Source: Mammaliicoccus sp. Dog046 (GTDB lineage: Bacteria; Bacillota; Bacilli; Staphylococcales; Staphylococcaceae). Taken from it: 64,000 nucleotides of DNA. The first letter of the stretch is position 1. Each line of letters begins with the position of its first letter. Below are positions 49,785 through 58,285 of the stretch, one piece after another. The notes under the pieces were generated by a model. It had not been told where the DNA came from and searched no databases. It saw only the letters and a program-made list of their open reading frames with translations. Made by a program: the position numbers and the translations under genes. The stretch covers positions 2,472,499 to 2,536,498 of the forward strand of contig NZ_CP120131.1 in NCBI RefSeq assembly GCF_034039665.1, in the 5' to 3' direction.

Positions 49785-50435
49785 GTGGAAGAAAAAGTTA
49801 CAGATATATTATACAACACATTAAAATCTTCAATAAAAAATGACGAAATGTTACATGCTTTAGAAGAACAATTACTACAATTCTTACATACATATACAGT
49901 AGACGTTGAACAGCTTCTTATGTTGAAGGTAGCCATCTTGAAAGATGAATCTTTCGAAGTGATGTATGGCTTAGGTGAAACATTAATACAATATGAACAA
50001 TCAGAACTCAAATTACGGGACGTAGAAGTTTCTTTACAACGTGAGCAAGGGCTTCGATGGATTAGTATGCTTATCGACATTTTTATCGATTACTTTCCAA
50101 TCGGTACAGTGATTAAAATACCTGATGAGCTTATTGATATGTATGAACTTCCTCACGACACGCTTTTAATGATTATGCAGAGATTAAGACCGATCCCTGA
50201 CACAGATTACTATGCACCTTATATTGCAACGATTTACCCAGAGAACTTTACTGTGTCGTCTGAACTATTTTTATTAAATGACATCATGATTGAGCAAGTG
50301 GTTCATCGTGGTTATGAAAATGAACAAGACCGATTAAAAGTAGCCGAACTCAAAGCACATTGCATTCAAGAACTAGGTTTGAAAAGCTTCGATGCTATTC
50401 CTCGTATTGAAAGGATGATGACAAATGGAAATTAA
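49785..50435 (+). CDS. DUF4176-like protein of a type VII secretion LXG locus
   Basis: 216 residues. The N-terminal helical half is unrecognised. The C-terminal half has FPIGTVIKIPDEL, YYAPYIATIYPENF and a FLLNDIMIEQVVHRGYEN segment, which fits the DUF4176 proteins (GTVV-strand, YPEG-like turn, IdeVvfeGY block) encoded beside LXG effectors. Its function is not established. A GTG at 49785 is taken as start; the GTG at 49773 is inside the AAAGGAG site. It overlaps the next gene by 11 bp and is the first gene of the effector operon. Confidence 0.75.
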   Translation: MEEKVTDILYNTLKSSIKNDEMLHALEEQLLQFLHTYTVDVEQLLMLKVAILKDESFEVMYGLGETLIQYEQSELKLRDVEVSLQREQGLRWISMLIDIFIDYFPIGTVIKIPDELIDMYELPHDTLLMIMQRLRPIPDTDYYAPYIATIYPENFTVSSELFLLNDIMIEQVVHRGYENEQDRLKVAELKAHCIQELGLKSFDAIPRIERMMTNGN

Positions 50436-50718
50436 AATAGAAACCGCTCGTGTACAGGATGCGGTTACTCAATTTAATGATGCACATGAGCAATTTATAT
50501 CTGAACAAAAACAATTCGCTGATGCTTTTGAATCTTTTGGAAATCAGAAAACGGATTTTATCAATAAATATAAAGAAGTCATTCAGCGTATAAATGAAAA
50601 ATCTGAAGTAGATGCTAATAAAAAAGTGAAAACCATGATTGAGAAAGGACAAACCTATGTTTCTAAATCAACTGAATTAGACATTAAATTAGGCGAGTCC
50701 ATTAAAGGAGGCAATTAA
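50425..50718 (+). CDS. Small helical Lap1-like export partner of the LXG effector
   Basis: A 97-residue, wholly alpha-helical, charged protein (RVQDAVTQFNDAHEQF, DFINKYKEVIQRINEKSEV) with no membrane segment, sized like the WXG100-like helical hairpins called Lap proteins that are encoded just before LXG toxins and bind their LXG domain for type VII export. It overlaps the DUF4176-like gene by 11 bp; AAAGGATGATGACAA precedes its ATG. Assigned by position, size and helicity rather than strong sequence identity. Confidence 0.7.
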   Translation: MEIKIETARVQDAVTQFNDAHEQFISEQKQFADAFESFGNQKTDFINKYKEVIQRINEKSEVDANKKVKTMIEKGQTYVSKSTELDIKLGESIKGGN

Positions 50719-50721
50719 GAC

Positions 50722-50952
50722 ATGCCATTACCTGATAGCTTAAGTACTAAAACAGTTTGTGATACCCATGTGAACACTTGGAAAGAGAGTTTAGAACAAT
50801 TGAAAGAAGATATTACTAAAAACTTTAATCAAATGGATTTTGAGAATGCAAAACAACGCGACGAAATGAAGTCTATCATTTTAAAAATGACAGGAAAGAT
50901 TGATCATTTAATTGATGAAATAAATCAAACTCATTTTGAAGTATTGGATTAA
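50722..50952 (+). CDS. Small helical Lap2-like export partner of the LXG effector
   Basis: A 76-residue helical protein, 3 bp after the Lap1-like gene and 11 bp before the toxin. It contains F-x-x-x-D twice, FNQMD (about 33-37) and the C-terminal FEVLD (72-76). Lap2-type proteins use an FxxxD motif in T7SS recruitment, so the C-terminal copy is the better candidate. GGAGG of the upstream gene's last codons provides the ribosome site. Confidence 0.7.
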   Translation: MPLPDSLSTKTVCDTHVNTWKESLEQLKEDITKNFNQMDFENAKQRDEMKSIILKMTGKIDHLIDEINQTHFEVLD

Positions 50953-50963
50953 GGAGGCGTGAA

Positions 50964-53537
50964 ATGGCTACATGGCGATTGATAATCAATTACAACGACT
51001 TAAAAGAAAAAAGCAACGCGATTCATGCTTATAAAAAAGCCGCAATCAATTTAAAAAATGAAAATAAACAATTTAGATCAGCTATTGAAACACATTCATC
51101 AGGAAAAGCATCCACTGCATTACTAAATAGCATTAGTCGAAGTTCAAAACAATTAGACACACTCATCGATGAGCTTGATAAAGCAGAAACGACACTCAAA
51201 AATTATATCGAAGGCATGCAACAATACATACAAGCAAATAGCGATGCTTCTGACACACTTGTAGATAGAGCAGATATTTATTGGAATTTAGATCAAATAC
51301 AAACTTGCATCATAAGCACTAAATCACCAATATCTATAGATTCCGATCCACCTATGGAAGTATGTATTTTCGATAAAAAATCAGAAAAAACGCGTAAAAA
51401 AGCCGCATCATTAAGAAATCAATCACGATATCGAGATTTACATAGTACGATTGAAAGTGGCTTGAGAAGTATCAATAGTTTATACGATGAGTTAGATGAA
51501 ATATATACCAACAATGTGAAAGCATTTGAACAAGAAGATGATACGCATCATAGTAACGGAGAAATAATCTTAACATCGTTTGAAACTCCGAGAGAAACAG
51601 AAGCTAGATATGATGAATATTATTTAAACGCTTTAAAATCCTTTGGTAAGGGTGCATGGGACGCCACGAAAGATACAGCACTTTCAGTTGGCTCCTTTGC
51701 TTATGATTTATACTTGACGCTACCGCTATTAAATCTTACAGCATCGGGTAAAGATGCTACTAAGCGAATGGAAGATCGATTTAAAACGGTAGGTAAAACC
51801 TTCAAAATATTATCTGATGATCCTGAAGGCGCGATTACCGGCTTAGTAGAACAAAGTTATCAACGCGCAGATAAAAATGGATGGTCTTATTCATTAGGTA
51901 CCCTTGTGCCAGATGTAGCTTTAACTGCCGTTTCCGGCGGCGCAGGTGGTGCAAGTAAAGTAGGAAAAGGTACTATATCTTTATCCAAGGTTGATAAGGT
52001 AAGCATCAAAAAAGGCACGTCAGCACCTATTAAACATCAATCAAAACATGTAACTGCTCATAAAGATGCACACGTTAATCATAAGGGTCCAAATAAAGTT
52101 CATACACCATCAAAGAATACTAAACCGACATATACGGGTCATTCAACGTTGAAACAAACGCAACAGCAACCACATTTCAATCGCAACACGCCGGTGAGTA
52201 ACTTTGGTAGTAAGCCTACACTCGTCGATGGACAACGTCCTGTGCAATATAAATCAGCGGGTAAACCAACAACACCATTAGACCATAGCCGTGTTAAAAC
52301 AATGGCAATCAGTGAACGTAAATTTGCATCACAACATCCAACACACCTTAACAACCTGATTGATAATATGTCATTAGGTAATAATAAAATGTTTAAAGGC
52401 GTTGAATTCACTAAAAAAATTGGCCAATGGATTCACGTGAAACTTGTAAATTCACCTGTCTTTAGAATTAAAGAATCAAGGCTATATCAACGACTAAAGA
52501 CTAAACTCAATGATGCACAAGCGAAATTATGTATAAATAATTTCATTACGAATTGTTTTGTTGCTGGTACAACTGTACATACTAAAAATGGATTAAAAAG
52601 AATCGAACATATACAAATTGGCGATGAAGTATTATCACGAAATATGGAGACAGGTCGAGTAAGTTATGAACCTGTTGTTACGTTACATCAGAAAGAGACA
52701 GACACACTCACTTCTGTTATAGTAACAGACGCAGAAGGTCATACAGAAACACTCAGCAGTACACCAGAGCATTTGTACTATGTAGAACAGCAAGGTTGGA
52801 TAGAAGCACAGTCACTGAAGCATGATGACATCTTAGTAACACCGACAACAACGTTAACAGTGCAATCCGTAACACACTATAAAGAACAGCAATATGTCTA
52901 TAACTTTGAAGTAAGAGATGCACATACCTACTACGTTGGACAATACGGTATACTCGTTCATAACGACTGTGGTTATCGTGTTGTTACAAAAAGTAAAGAT
53001 GGTATTCAAATTAAACCATTTGGATTCAACAACTTAGATGAATACTTAGAACGATCAAAAGTAGACTCAGACTTCTTAAAAACACAAGGTTATCAGTCAT
53101 ATAAAGAAGTCGAACAAGTTACAAAAAATCTACATCGCTACTTTGAAGTAAAACCAAAACCAAGGCTCATCAATCAACGCTATGCAGGACAAGTACATCC
53201 AAACGGTGCAAGATTCAATGCAATAGGCTTTCCAGTCTTCGAACCACCACATAAAGTAGCAACTGTGCAATTAGATCCATCGTTGTATGTGGCAACAGGT
53301 GGAAAACAGATGAGAGAAGCGAGTATGGAGTTATTTGAAAATTTGGATGCAAATCCCGAAATATATAAGCTCTTTTCAGATACGGAAATTTCAAATTTAT
53401 CAGAAGGCATATGGCCAAATAGATTTAGTTGGCATCATCACGAAGTATCTGGTCGAATGGAATTAGTTGACTATAAATTCCATAAAGAAAATAAACACAC
53501 AGGAGGCGTCGCAATATGGGGAGAAAACAAACGTTAG
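50964..53537 (+). CDS. LXG-like type VII secretion polymorphic toxin with Hint domain and WHH nuclease
   Basis: 857 residues. About 1-200 is a helical LXG-type targeting domain. About 225-330 is a pre-toxin region (FGKGAWDATKDTALSVGSFA, then SLGTLVPDVALTAVSGGAGG), followed by a basic linker. 531-668 is a Hint/intein-like autoprocessing domain starting NCFVAGTTV (Cys531) and ending LVHND. 669-857 is the toxin, closing with a WHH-family HNH/EndoVII nuclease motif: W823-HHH, GRMELVD, His840, His845 and GG at 847-848. It probably cleaves DNA in competitor cells after EssC-type export. Its last 22 bp overlap the immunity gene, whose ribosome site lies in the GG codons. AAGGAGG precedes the ATG. 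Confidence 0.88.
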   Translation: MATWRLIINYNDLKEKSNAIHAYKKAAINLKNENKQFRSAIETHSSGKASTALLNSISRSSKQLDTLIDELDKAETTLKNYIEGMQQYIQANSDASDTLVDRADIYWNLDQIQTCIISTKSPISIDSDPPMEVCIFDKKSEKTRKKAASLRNQSRYRDLHSTIESGLRSINSLYDELDEIYTNNVKAFEQEDDTHHSNGEIILTSFETPRETEARYDEYYLNALKSFGKGAWDATKDTALSVGSFAYDLYLTLPLLNLTASGKDATKRMEDRFKTVGKTFKILSDDPEGAITGLVEQSYQRADKNGWSYSLGTLVPDVALTAVSGGAGGASKVGKGTISLSKVDKVSIKKGTSAPIKHQSKHVTAHKDAHVNHKGPNKVHTPSKNTKPTYTGHSTLKQTQQQPHFNRNTPVSNFGSKPTLVDGQRPVQYKSAGKPTTPLDHSRVKTMAISERKFASQHPTHLNNLIDNMSLGNNKMFKGVEFTKKIGQWIHVKLVNSPVFRIKESRLYQRLKTKLNDAQAKLCINNFITNCFVAGTTVHTKNGLKRIEHIQIGDEVLSRNMETGRVSYEPVVTLHQKETDTLTSVIVTDAEGHTETLSSTPEHLYYVEQQGWIEAQSLKHDDILVTPTTTLTVQSVTHYKEQQYVYNFEVRDAHTYYVGQYGILVHNDCGYRVVTKSKDGIQIKPFGFNNLDEYLERSKVDSDFLKTQGYQSYKEVEQVTKNLHRYFEVKPKPRLINQRYAGQVHPNGARFNAIGFPVFEPPHKVATVQLDPSLYVATGGKQMREASMELFENLDANPEIYKLFSDTEISNLSEGIWPNRFSWHHHEVSGRMELVDYKFHKENKHTGGVAIWGENKR

Positions 53538-54538
53538 ATTTTAATAATAAAGAATTTTGGTCTGAAGAAGAAAAGTTAAATGATGAACAGTTAATACATG
53601 AATTTGAAAAAAAAATAGGTCATCGATTTCCTGAATCATTTATTCAATTCACAAAAGAATTTCATAATGGTAGTACTAAAAAAGCTGAGTTCTATGTGAA
53701 CGAAGACATGAGTCCAGAAATAAGATTTATGCTTTCGTTCAACAAAGAAACGGAATACTTTAATATTTGGAAAGGTAGTTATTATGGTCTGATTGACTTC
53801 GATCCATATGTTGTCATAGCAGAAGATATTGCTGGAAATCTTATCGCGCTTGATTACTCCAAATCTGAAACAGAACCTAGTGTCGTATTCGTTGATCACG
53901 AATTATTAGGGCTGATTTTCTTAGAAGAAGACAGAGAATATTCGGATGAAGAAATCGAAGCGATGGAGGCATCTGAACGCTTAAAAGACTTCCCTTGGGC
54001 AATATTCCCTGTCGCTGACAGTTTCTTAGACTTCCTAAATGGGTTAGATGGTGAAAATCCTCCTGAGGAAGGAGAATGGTTTGTGGATAGTGACGAAAAT
54101 ATTAATGAAATAAACAAATCTATTATAGATAATGTTGAAAGAGAATACAGTATACAATTCCCTCAAACTTATAAAAACTTAATCATTCAATACAACGGAA
54201 AAAGAATAGAACATAATCCCATTTCAAACAATGAAGAATTTCAATTTTTAAGATTTTATTCTTTAGATAAAAAATACAGATTTAATATCCCAAAATTATT
54301 TGATAAAAAAGTTGATGGGTATTGGGAAGATATCATTCCTTTTGGTATAGGATTGGGTGGAACATACGCCTTTGATTATTCTAAAAATCAAGTTGAACCA
54401 GCTATTATAAGTATGCCTTATAAACAAGCTGCTTTTTGTGAAAACTCCATTATGGAAAAATATGACACTTATATCAAACATGCTGATAGTTTCGAAGAAT
54501 TTTGTCACAAAATGAAATACCCACCTACCCTTGATTAA
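53516..54538 (+). CDS. Tandem SMI1/KNR4 immunity protein, copy 1
   Basis: A 340-residue cytoplasmic protein with two SMI1/KNR4-like modules. The first (about 20-180) has IGHRFPESFIQFTKEFHNG and YVVIAEDIAGNLIALDYS. The second (about 200-338) has QFPQTYKNLIIQYNGKRIE and GLGGTYAFDYSKNQVEPA. SMI1/KNR4 proteins are standard immunity factors for polymorphic nuclease toxins, and this gene overlaps the toxin by 22 bp, so it should neutralise the WHH domain. GGAGG is within toxin codons 847-848. Confidence 0.87.
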   Translation: MGRKQTLDFNNKEFWSEEEKLNDEQLIHEFEKKIGHRFPESFIQFTKEFHNGSTKKAEFYVNEDMSPEIRFMLSFNKETEYFNIWKGSYYGLIDFDPYVVIAEDIAGNLIALDYSKSETEPSVVFVDHELLGLIFLEEDREYSDEEIEAMEASERLKDFPWAIFPVADSFLDFLNGLDGENPPEEGEWFVDSDENINEINKSIIDNVEREYSIQFPQTYKNLIIQYNGKRIEHNPISNNEEFQFLRFYSLDKKYRFNIPKLFDKKVDGYWEDIIPFGIGLGGTYAFDYSKNQVEPAIISMPYKQAAFCENSIMEKYDTYIKHADSFEEFCHKMKYPPTLD

Positions 54539-54549
54539 TTTTTAAATCT

Positions 54550-54589
54550 GGAGGCGTCGCAATATGGGGAGAAGGCAAACGTTAGATTT
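54550..54589 (+). repeat. Relic of a toxin 3' end in front of the second immunity gene
   Basis: From 54550 the sequence GGAGGCGTCGCAATATGGGG matches 53502 onward exactly and continues nearly unchanged into the gene (AAACGTTAG retained, AAA to GGC change). In the toxin frame it still encodes SGGVAIWGEGKR followed by stop, although it now lies after the stop of immunity copy 1. This is the junction of a duplication. Confidence 0.88.
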
Positions 54590-55586
54590 TAATAATAAAG
54601 AATTTTGGTCTGAAACTGAGAAGATTGCAGATGAAAAATTAATTTATGAGTTCGAAGCAAAAATAGGACATAAATTACCAGAAAATTTCATTGAATTAAG
54701 TAAAATGTTTCACCATGGGGAAACTAAAAAAGCACGTTTTTATGTAAACGAAGACATGAGTCCAACATTATCGTATATGTTGTCTTTCAACAAAGAAAAC
54801 AAAGCAAATAATATATGGGGCATACCTTTTTATGGTTTAACTGAATTTGATCCCTATGTTGTCATAGCGCAAGATATTGCTGGAAATCTTATCGCGCTTG
54901 ATTACTCCAAATCTGAAACAGAACCTAGTGTTGTCTTTGTTGATCACGAGTTATTAGGTATGATTTTCTTAGAAGAAGACAGAGAATATTCGGATGAAGA
55001 AATCGAAGCGATGGAAACATCTGAACGCTTAAAAGACTTCCCTTGGGCAATATTCCCTGTCGCTGATAGCTTCTTAGATTTCCTAAATGGATTAGAAGGC
55101 GAAGATCCTCCTGAAGACGGCGAATGGTACGTAGATCGTGACGATACCATCAATAATATAAACAAATCTATTATTGATGGTATTGAAAAGGAATACGATT
55201 TTCATTTCCCTCAATCTTATAAAAACTTAATCATTCAATATCATGGAAAAAGAATAGAATACAATCCCATTTCAAACAATGATGAATTTCAATTTTTAAC
55301 TTTTTATACACTAGAAAAAAATTCTACATTGAATTTACAAAGACAAATTGAGAGAAAAAACAAAGGATTCTGGGGAAAAATTATTCCTTTTGGTTTTGGC
55401 AAGGGTGGAACATATGCCTTTGATTATTCTAAAAATCAAGTTGAACCAACTATTATAAGTATGCCCATTAAACAATCTTTATTTTGCAAAAACTCCATTA
55501 TGGAAAAATATGACACTTATATCAAACATGCTAACAATTTCGAGGAATTCTGTAACAAAATGAAATACCCACCTACTGTTGATTAA
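54564..55586 (+). CDS. Tandem SMI1/KNR4 immunity protein, copy 2
   Basis: A 340-residue paralogue of the preceding protein with the same two-module layout and the same first 14 residues apart from one change. Identity is patchy: the first 60 bp and a central stretch (about 54863-55060 against 53815-54010) are almost identical, while other parts differ at many codons. That suggests a duplication followed by divergence and gene conversion, or immunity to a related toxin tip no longer present. GGAGG eight bases before ATG comes from the toxin relic. Ends at a strong terminator. Confidence 0.86.
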   Translation: MGRRQTLDFNNKEFWSETEKIADEKLIYEFEAKIGHKLPENFIELSKMFHHGETKKARFYVNEDMSPTLSYMLSFNKENKANNIWGIPFYGLTEFDPYVVIAQDIAGNLIALDYSKSETEPSVVFVDHELLGMIFLEEDREYSDEEIEAMETSERLKDFPWAIFPVADSFLDFLNGLEGEDPPEDGEWYVDRDDTINNINKSIIDGIEKEYDFHFPQSYKNLIIQYHGKRIEYNPISNNDEFQFLTFYTLEKNSTLNLQRQIERKNKGFWGKIIPFGFGKGGTYAFDYSKNQVEPTIISMPIKQSLFCKNSIMEKYDTYIKHANNFEEFCNKMKYPPTVD

Positions 55587-55632
55587 ATATAGCGTTATTT
55601 TTCATTTTAAGTTGGTCTATAACATATATTCA

Positions 55633-55677
55633 AACACCCCATTTTGTATATCAAATACAAAATGGGGTGTTCTTTTT
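55633..55677 (+). terminator. Terminator of the T7 effector-immunity operon
   Basis: AACACCCCATTTTGTAT pairs perfectly with ATACAAAATGGGGTGTT around ATCAA, then CTTTTT. Confidence 0.93.
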
Positions 55678-55735
55678 AGACTTCCCAGGATGATAAAAAA
55701 AGTTTATTTAACAGCATTTATAGAGGTCTGTCTAA

Positions 55736-56058
55736 TTATTTATCTTTTTCTGTACCTTGATGGAATATTAATTTCCAACTTTCTTCAAACTTCCAAATCG
55801 AGCTTCTATTTGTACTTTGATTTTGCGTTTTATTGACCAAAGTATATGTACATAATTTTACATCTTCTGCTAAAGTGTATTCCTCAAAATCATATATCTC
55901 GTATTCATCTGTATCTAATTGAGCATTCTGTATATCATCTTTATAAAAAGTTTTACCGGACTTACCAAACTCTTTAAAATCCTTATGTAATATCTCTAAC
56001 AACTTCTCGTTATCTTTCTATTTTCTCCTTTTAAATGCGACCACTCATGTTCAATCAT
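55736..56058 (-). pseudogene. NTF2-like/DUF4440 protein, frameshifted near its N terminus
   Basis: An intact 88-codon 3' part (KDFKEFGKSGKTFYKDD, then ending SSIWKFEESWKLIFHQGTEK) is typical of small NTF2-like DUF4440 proteins. Its natural start is an ATG at 56058 behind AAAAGGATG, giving MIEHEWSHLKGE, but after about 12-16 codons the frame is lost in the A/G-rich stretch near 56010-56022. Without the shift the protein would be about 107 residues. It lies opposite the T7 operon terminator and next to an ABC transporter pair. Confidence 0.75.
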
Positions 56059-56085
56059 ATTGAATCATCCTTTTCTTTTTAATGA

Positions 56086-56808
56086 TTACAACCCTAACTT
56101 GATCCATCTTTTTCTACATAAGCATAACACTAAAATATTAATTACAAATAACAAAAGAAAATACAGGGCGATAGTTATAATACTTGCTGAGGGTAAGTGT
56201 TCCATTTGCCCATTTAATAATTTACCCACCAAATCATAATGTATGTTACTTGCTTCAAATGGAGCAACTATTCCAAATTTAGTTTTATCGATTGCTACTA
56301 ATATAATTGTAGAAATCCAATAAACAATACTAATCCCTATGCTGATGAGTACATTAGGAGAAACTATACTAATCGTTCCAACAATGATGATGTATTGTAA
56401 TATCACTAAAGAAAACAATACTAGCAACAGAAAATAATGTGTAAAGTTCGAGAATATCATTGAAATAACAGTTAACCCTATTATTAGAAACATGAAGCAT
56501 TCAATAAATAATATTGCGATTTTTTTATAAAAAAACGTGAACACATTATCTCCTAGTAACTTGTAAAACAATAACTGTTTGCTTGAATATTCCTTATTTA
56601 TAAAATATGCAATGATAAATGAAAATAGTAGAAAACCAAACTCAGTTGCTACTGTATATGCACTAAAGAAGTATTCTCCATAAGTTAAATGACTGACTTT
56701 ATCAATCCCGACTGGTAAGAAATACCCTAGTAAAAATAAAAACAAAAATAATACGCCTAAAGTCAAAATAATGTGATTCGAAATACTTTTCTTAAATTCT
56801 AAGTTCAT
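56086..56808 (-). CDS. ABC transporter permease
   Basis: A 240-residue membrane protein with six hydrophobic helices, of the kind seen in two-component ABC-2-type exporters for bacteriocin immunity or peptide export. The ATG at 56808 follows AGAGGTG by five bases; six upstream codons in frame lack a site. It is immediately downstream of, and probably coupled to, the ATPase gene. Cargo is unknown; the location beside a toxin locus hints at immunity or stress export but proves nothing. Confidence 0.8.
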   Translation of the reverse strand: MNLEFKKSISNHIILTLGVLFLFLFLLGYFLPVGIDKVSHLTYGEYFFSAYTVATEFGFLLFSFIIAYFINKEYSSKQLLFYKLLGDNVFTFFYKKIAILFIECFMFLIIGLTVISMIFSNFTHYFLLLVLFSLVILQYIIIVGTISIVSPNVLISIGISIVYWISTIILVAIDKTKFGIVAPFEASNIHYDLVGKLLNGQMEHLPSASIITIALYFLLLFVINILVLCLCRKRWIKLGL

Positions 56809-56826
56809 AGATACACCTCTGTACAT

Positions 56827-57462
56827 TTATAAGTTTATATAGTCATTTATAACTTGTTCTTTTGAATCATATTCTTCTATGTATAAATCTTTGAAAATAA
56901 AATATTTACCTACGAGGTTACTTAAATCAGACAAATTATGCGTTATATTAATGATTGTTTTATCTGGATGCTGCTCTAAATAGCGATTTAAAAAGTCATA
57001 TATATCATTGATTGTTTTTTTGTCTAAGGCATTTGTTATTTCATCTAATATAATTATAGATTTATCTTGTAAAAAGAAACTTAGCAATTTTAATTTTTGT
57101 TTTTGACCATCACTTAAATTTTTTATCAAAACATTATCTGGAATTGATGATATTTGTAACATCCCTGCTAAATCGTTTAACTTACTTTCCGATTTAAATT
57201 TACTTTTCAAAACTTTTAACAAGTATTTTTTAGTAATATCAACTGGTACATTTGATGAACTTGATATTAATGTCGCATTTGAATAAATAGATTGATCAAT
57301 TTTTCCACTATTATTTAAAATAAAATCCTTTGCCACTTGTGATTTCCCTACACCATTTTTACCTACAATATGATTGAATTTCCCTTGATAAAACTGAAGA
57401 TCACAATTTTCAATTAATCGTTTCCCTTTAACTTCTAATGAATAATTATTTATTTGCAACAT
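56827..57462 (-). CDS. ABC transporter ATP-binding protein
   Basis: A 211-residue ABC ATPase with Walker A GKNGVGKSQ (near residue 35), signature LSDGQKQKLKLL, Walker B SIIILDEITNALD and the switch His in INITHNLSD. GKSQ instead of GKST/S is unusual, although the P-loop Lys-Ser is intact. The second ATG (57462) is taken because GGGAG lies six bases upstream. It pairs with the permease gene 18 bp downstream. Two-gene exporter, cargo unknown. Confidence 0.87.
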   Translation of the reverse strand: MLQINNYSLEVKGKRLIENCDLQFYQGKFNHIVGKNGVGKSQVAKDFILNNSGKIDQSIYSNATLISSSSNVPVDITKKYLLKVLKSKFKSESKLNDLAGMLQISSIPDNVLIKNLSDGQKQKLKLLSFFLQDKSIIILDEITNALDKKTINDIYDFLNRYLEQHPDKTIINITHNLSDLSNLVGKYFIFKDLYIEEYDSKEQVINDYINL

Positions 57463-57629
57463 ACTCATCTCCCATTCATCTAATACCCACTCATTATATC
57501 ATGATAAAATGTTATTCATAAATATTTAATTAAATTAATCATCTAAAATTCCAATTATTGTGGCGTTATGCAGCTTAAGGTTATTATTATTGACTGTCGC
57601 CCTTTTTCCATAAATTTAAAAACACAAAA

Positions 57630-57657
57630 AACCCTCTAGCCTGATTGCTAGAGGGTT
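57630..57657 (-). terminator. Bidirectional-looking terminator hairpin
   Basis: AACCCTCTAGC pairs perfectly with GCTAGAGGGTT. A T run of six follows on the minus strand, so it ends transcripts of the minus-strand genes to the right. Confidence 0.85.
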
Positions 57658-57831
57658 CTATATACATTAAATATTATTGTTCTTCTTTGATATACGACTA
57701 TTTTTACTATGTTCACACTTTTTCAAACTGCTTTAATATCAGCTTTTCAAGAGTCCCTACAGTCTAATTAGTTTCAGACCTTTGCCCTTTTTATCATTTA
57801 CTTGCCCTTTTTTTGCCCTTAAACATATTTA
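57658..57831. other. Intergenic stretch with three TTGCCCTTTTT-type repeats
   Basis: The gap 57463-57831 holds the hairpin at 57630 and, at about 57780-57825, three direct copies of TTGCCCTT followed by T runs. Such repeats are common around the 3' ends of phage tyrosine-integrase genes and attachment sites, but no integrase frame is present here. Nothing else is recognised. Confidence 0.4.
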
Positions 57832-58185
57832 TTAAACATCGTTTTCGTAATAACTCATATAGTCAGTAACGTTATATAAGAAACTTCTTGTATTTTGACC
57901 ATTATCTAATTGACCTGTTGTATTAACATATGAATCTCTTACTGCATATTTATATATTTTAAATAAACTGTGTTCTTTATAAAATTTTGAAGTTCGAATT
58001 GTATCATTATTTTTATATTCCTTCTTTAATTCTTCCCGTAATTCTCTTGCTAATTCTTTTCCTGTTAATCTATCGTTTTCAAATATCTTGCTAATTTCAT
58101 TAGATTTATCGTAATAATAAGTCATTTTTTCGATTACTTCGTCATTAGCTACTTCATTTGGTACTTTGAATAATATATCCCTCAT
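57832..58185 (-). CDS. Hypothetical protein, 117 aa, phage-like
   Basis: An all-helical, charged, soluble protein (KSNEISKIFENDRLTGKELA, then FKIYKYAVRDSYVNTTGQLD) without a known motif. AAAAGGGG precedes the ATG by about eight bases. Size, helicity and position in a variable region recall phage or island genes of unknown role. Confidence 0.65.
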   Translation of the reverse strand: MRDILFKVPNEVANDEVIEKMTYYYDKSNEISKIFENDRLTGKELARELREELKKEYKNNDTIRTSKFYKEHSLFKIYKYAVRDSYVNTTGQLDNGQNTRSFLYNVTDYMSYYENDV

Positions 58186-58241
58186 ATTATTACCCCTTTT
58201 TTAAAAGTATTATAGCATGGTATGTTCAATTTTATATAAAA

Positions 58242-58270
58242 ATAGCCGCAACTCTAAGAGTTGCGGCTAT
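58242..58270 (-). terminator. Terminator of the 149-aa membrane protein gene
   Basis: ATAGCCGCAACTCT pairs with AGAGTTGCGGCTAT around a few bases, with T-rich flanks on both strands. Confidence 0.82.
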
Positions 58271-58285
58271 TTTTGTGGACTTCAT

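Noticed and set aside
55579..55836. 85-codon plus-strand frame after the immunity genes
   Set aside because: It runs through the operon terminator and antisense to the NTF2-like pseudogene, with no start signal.
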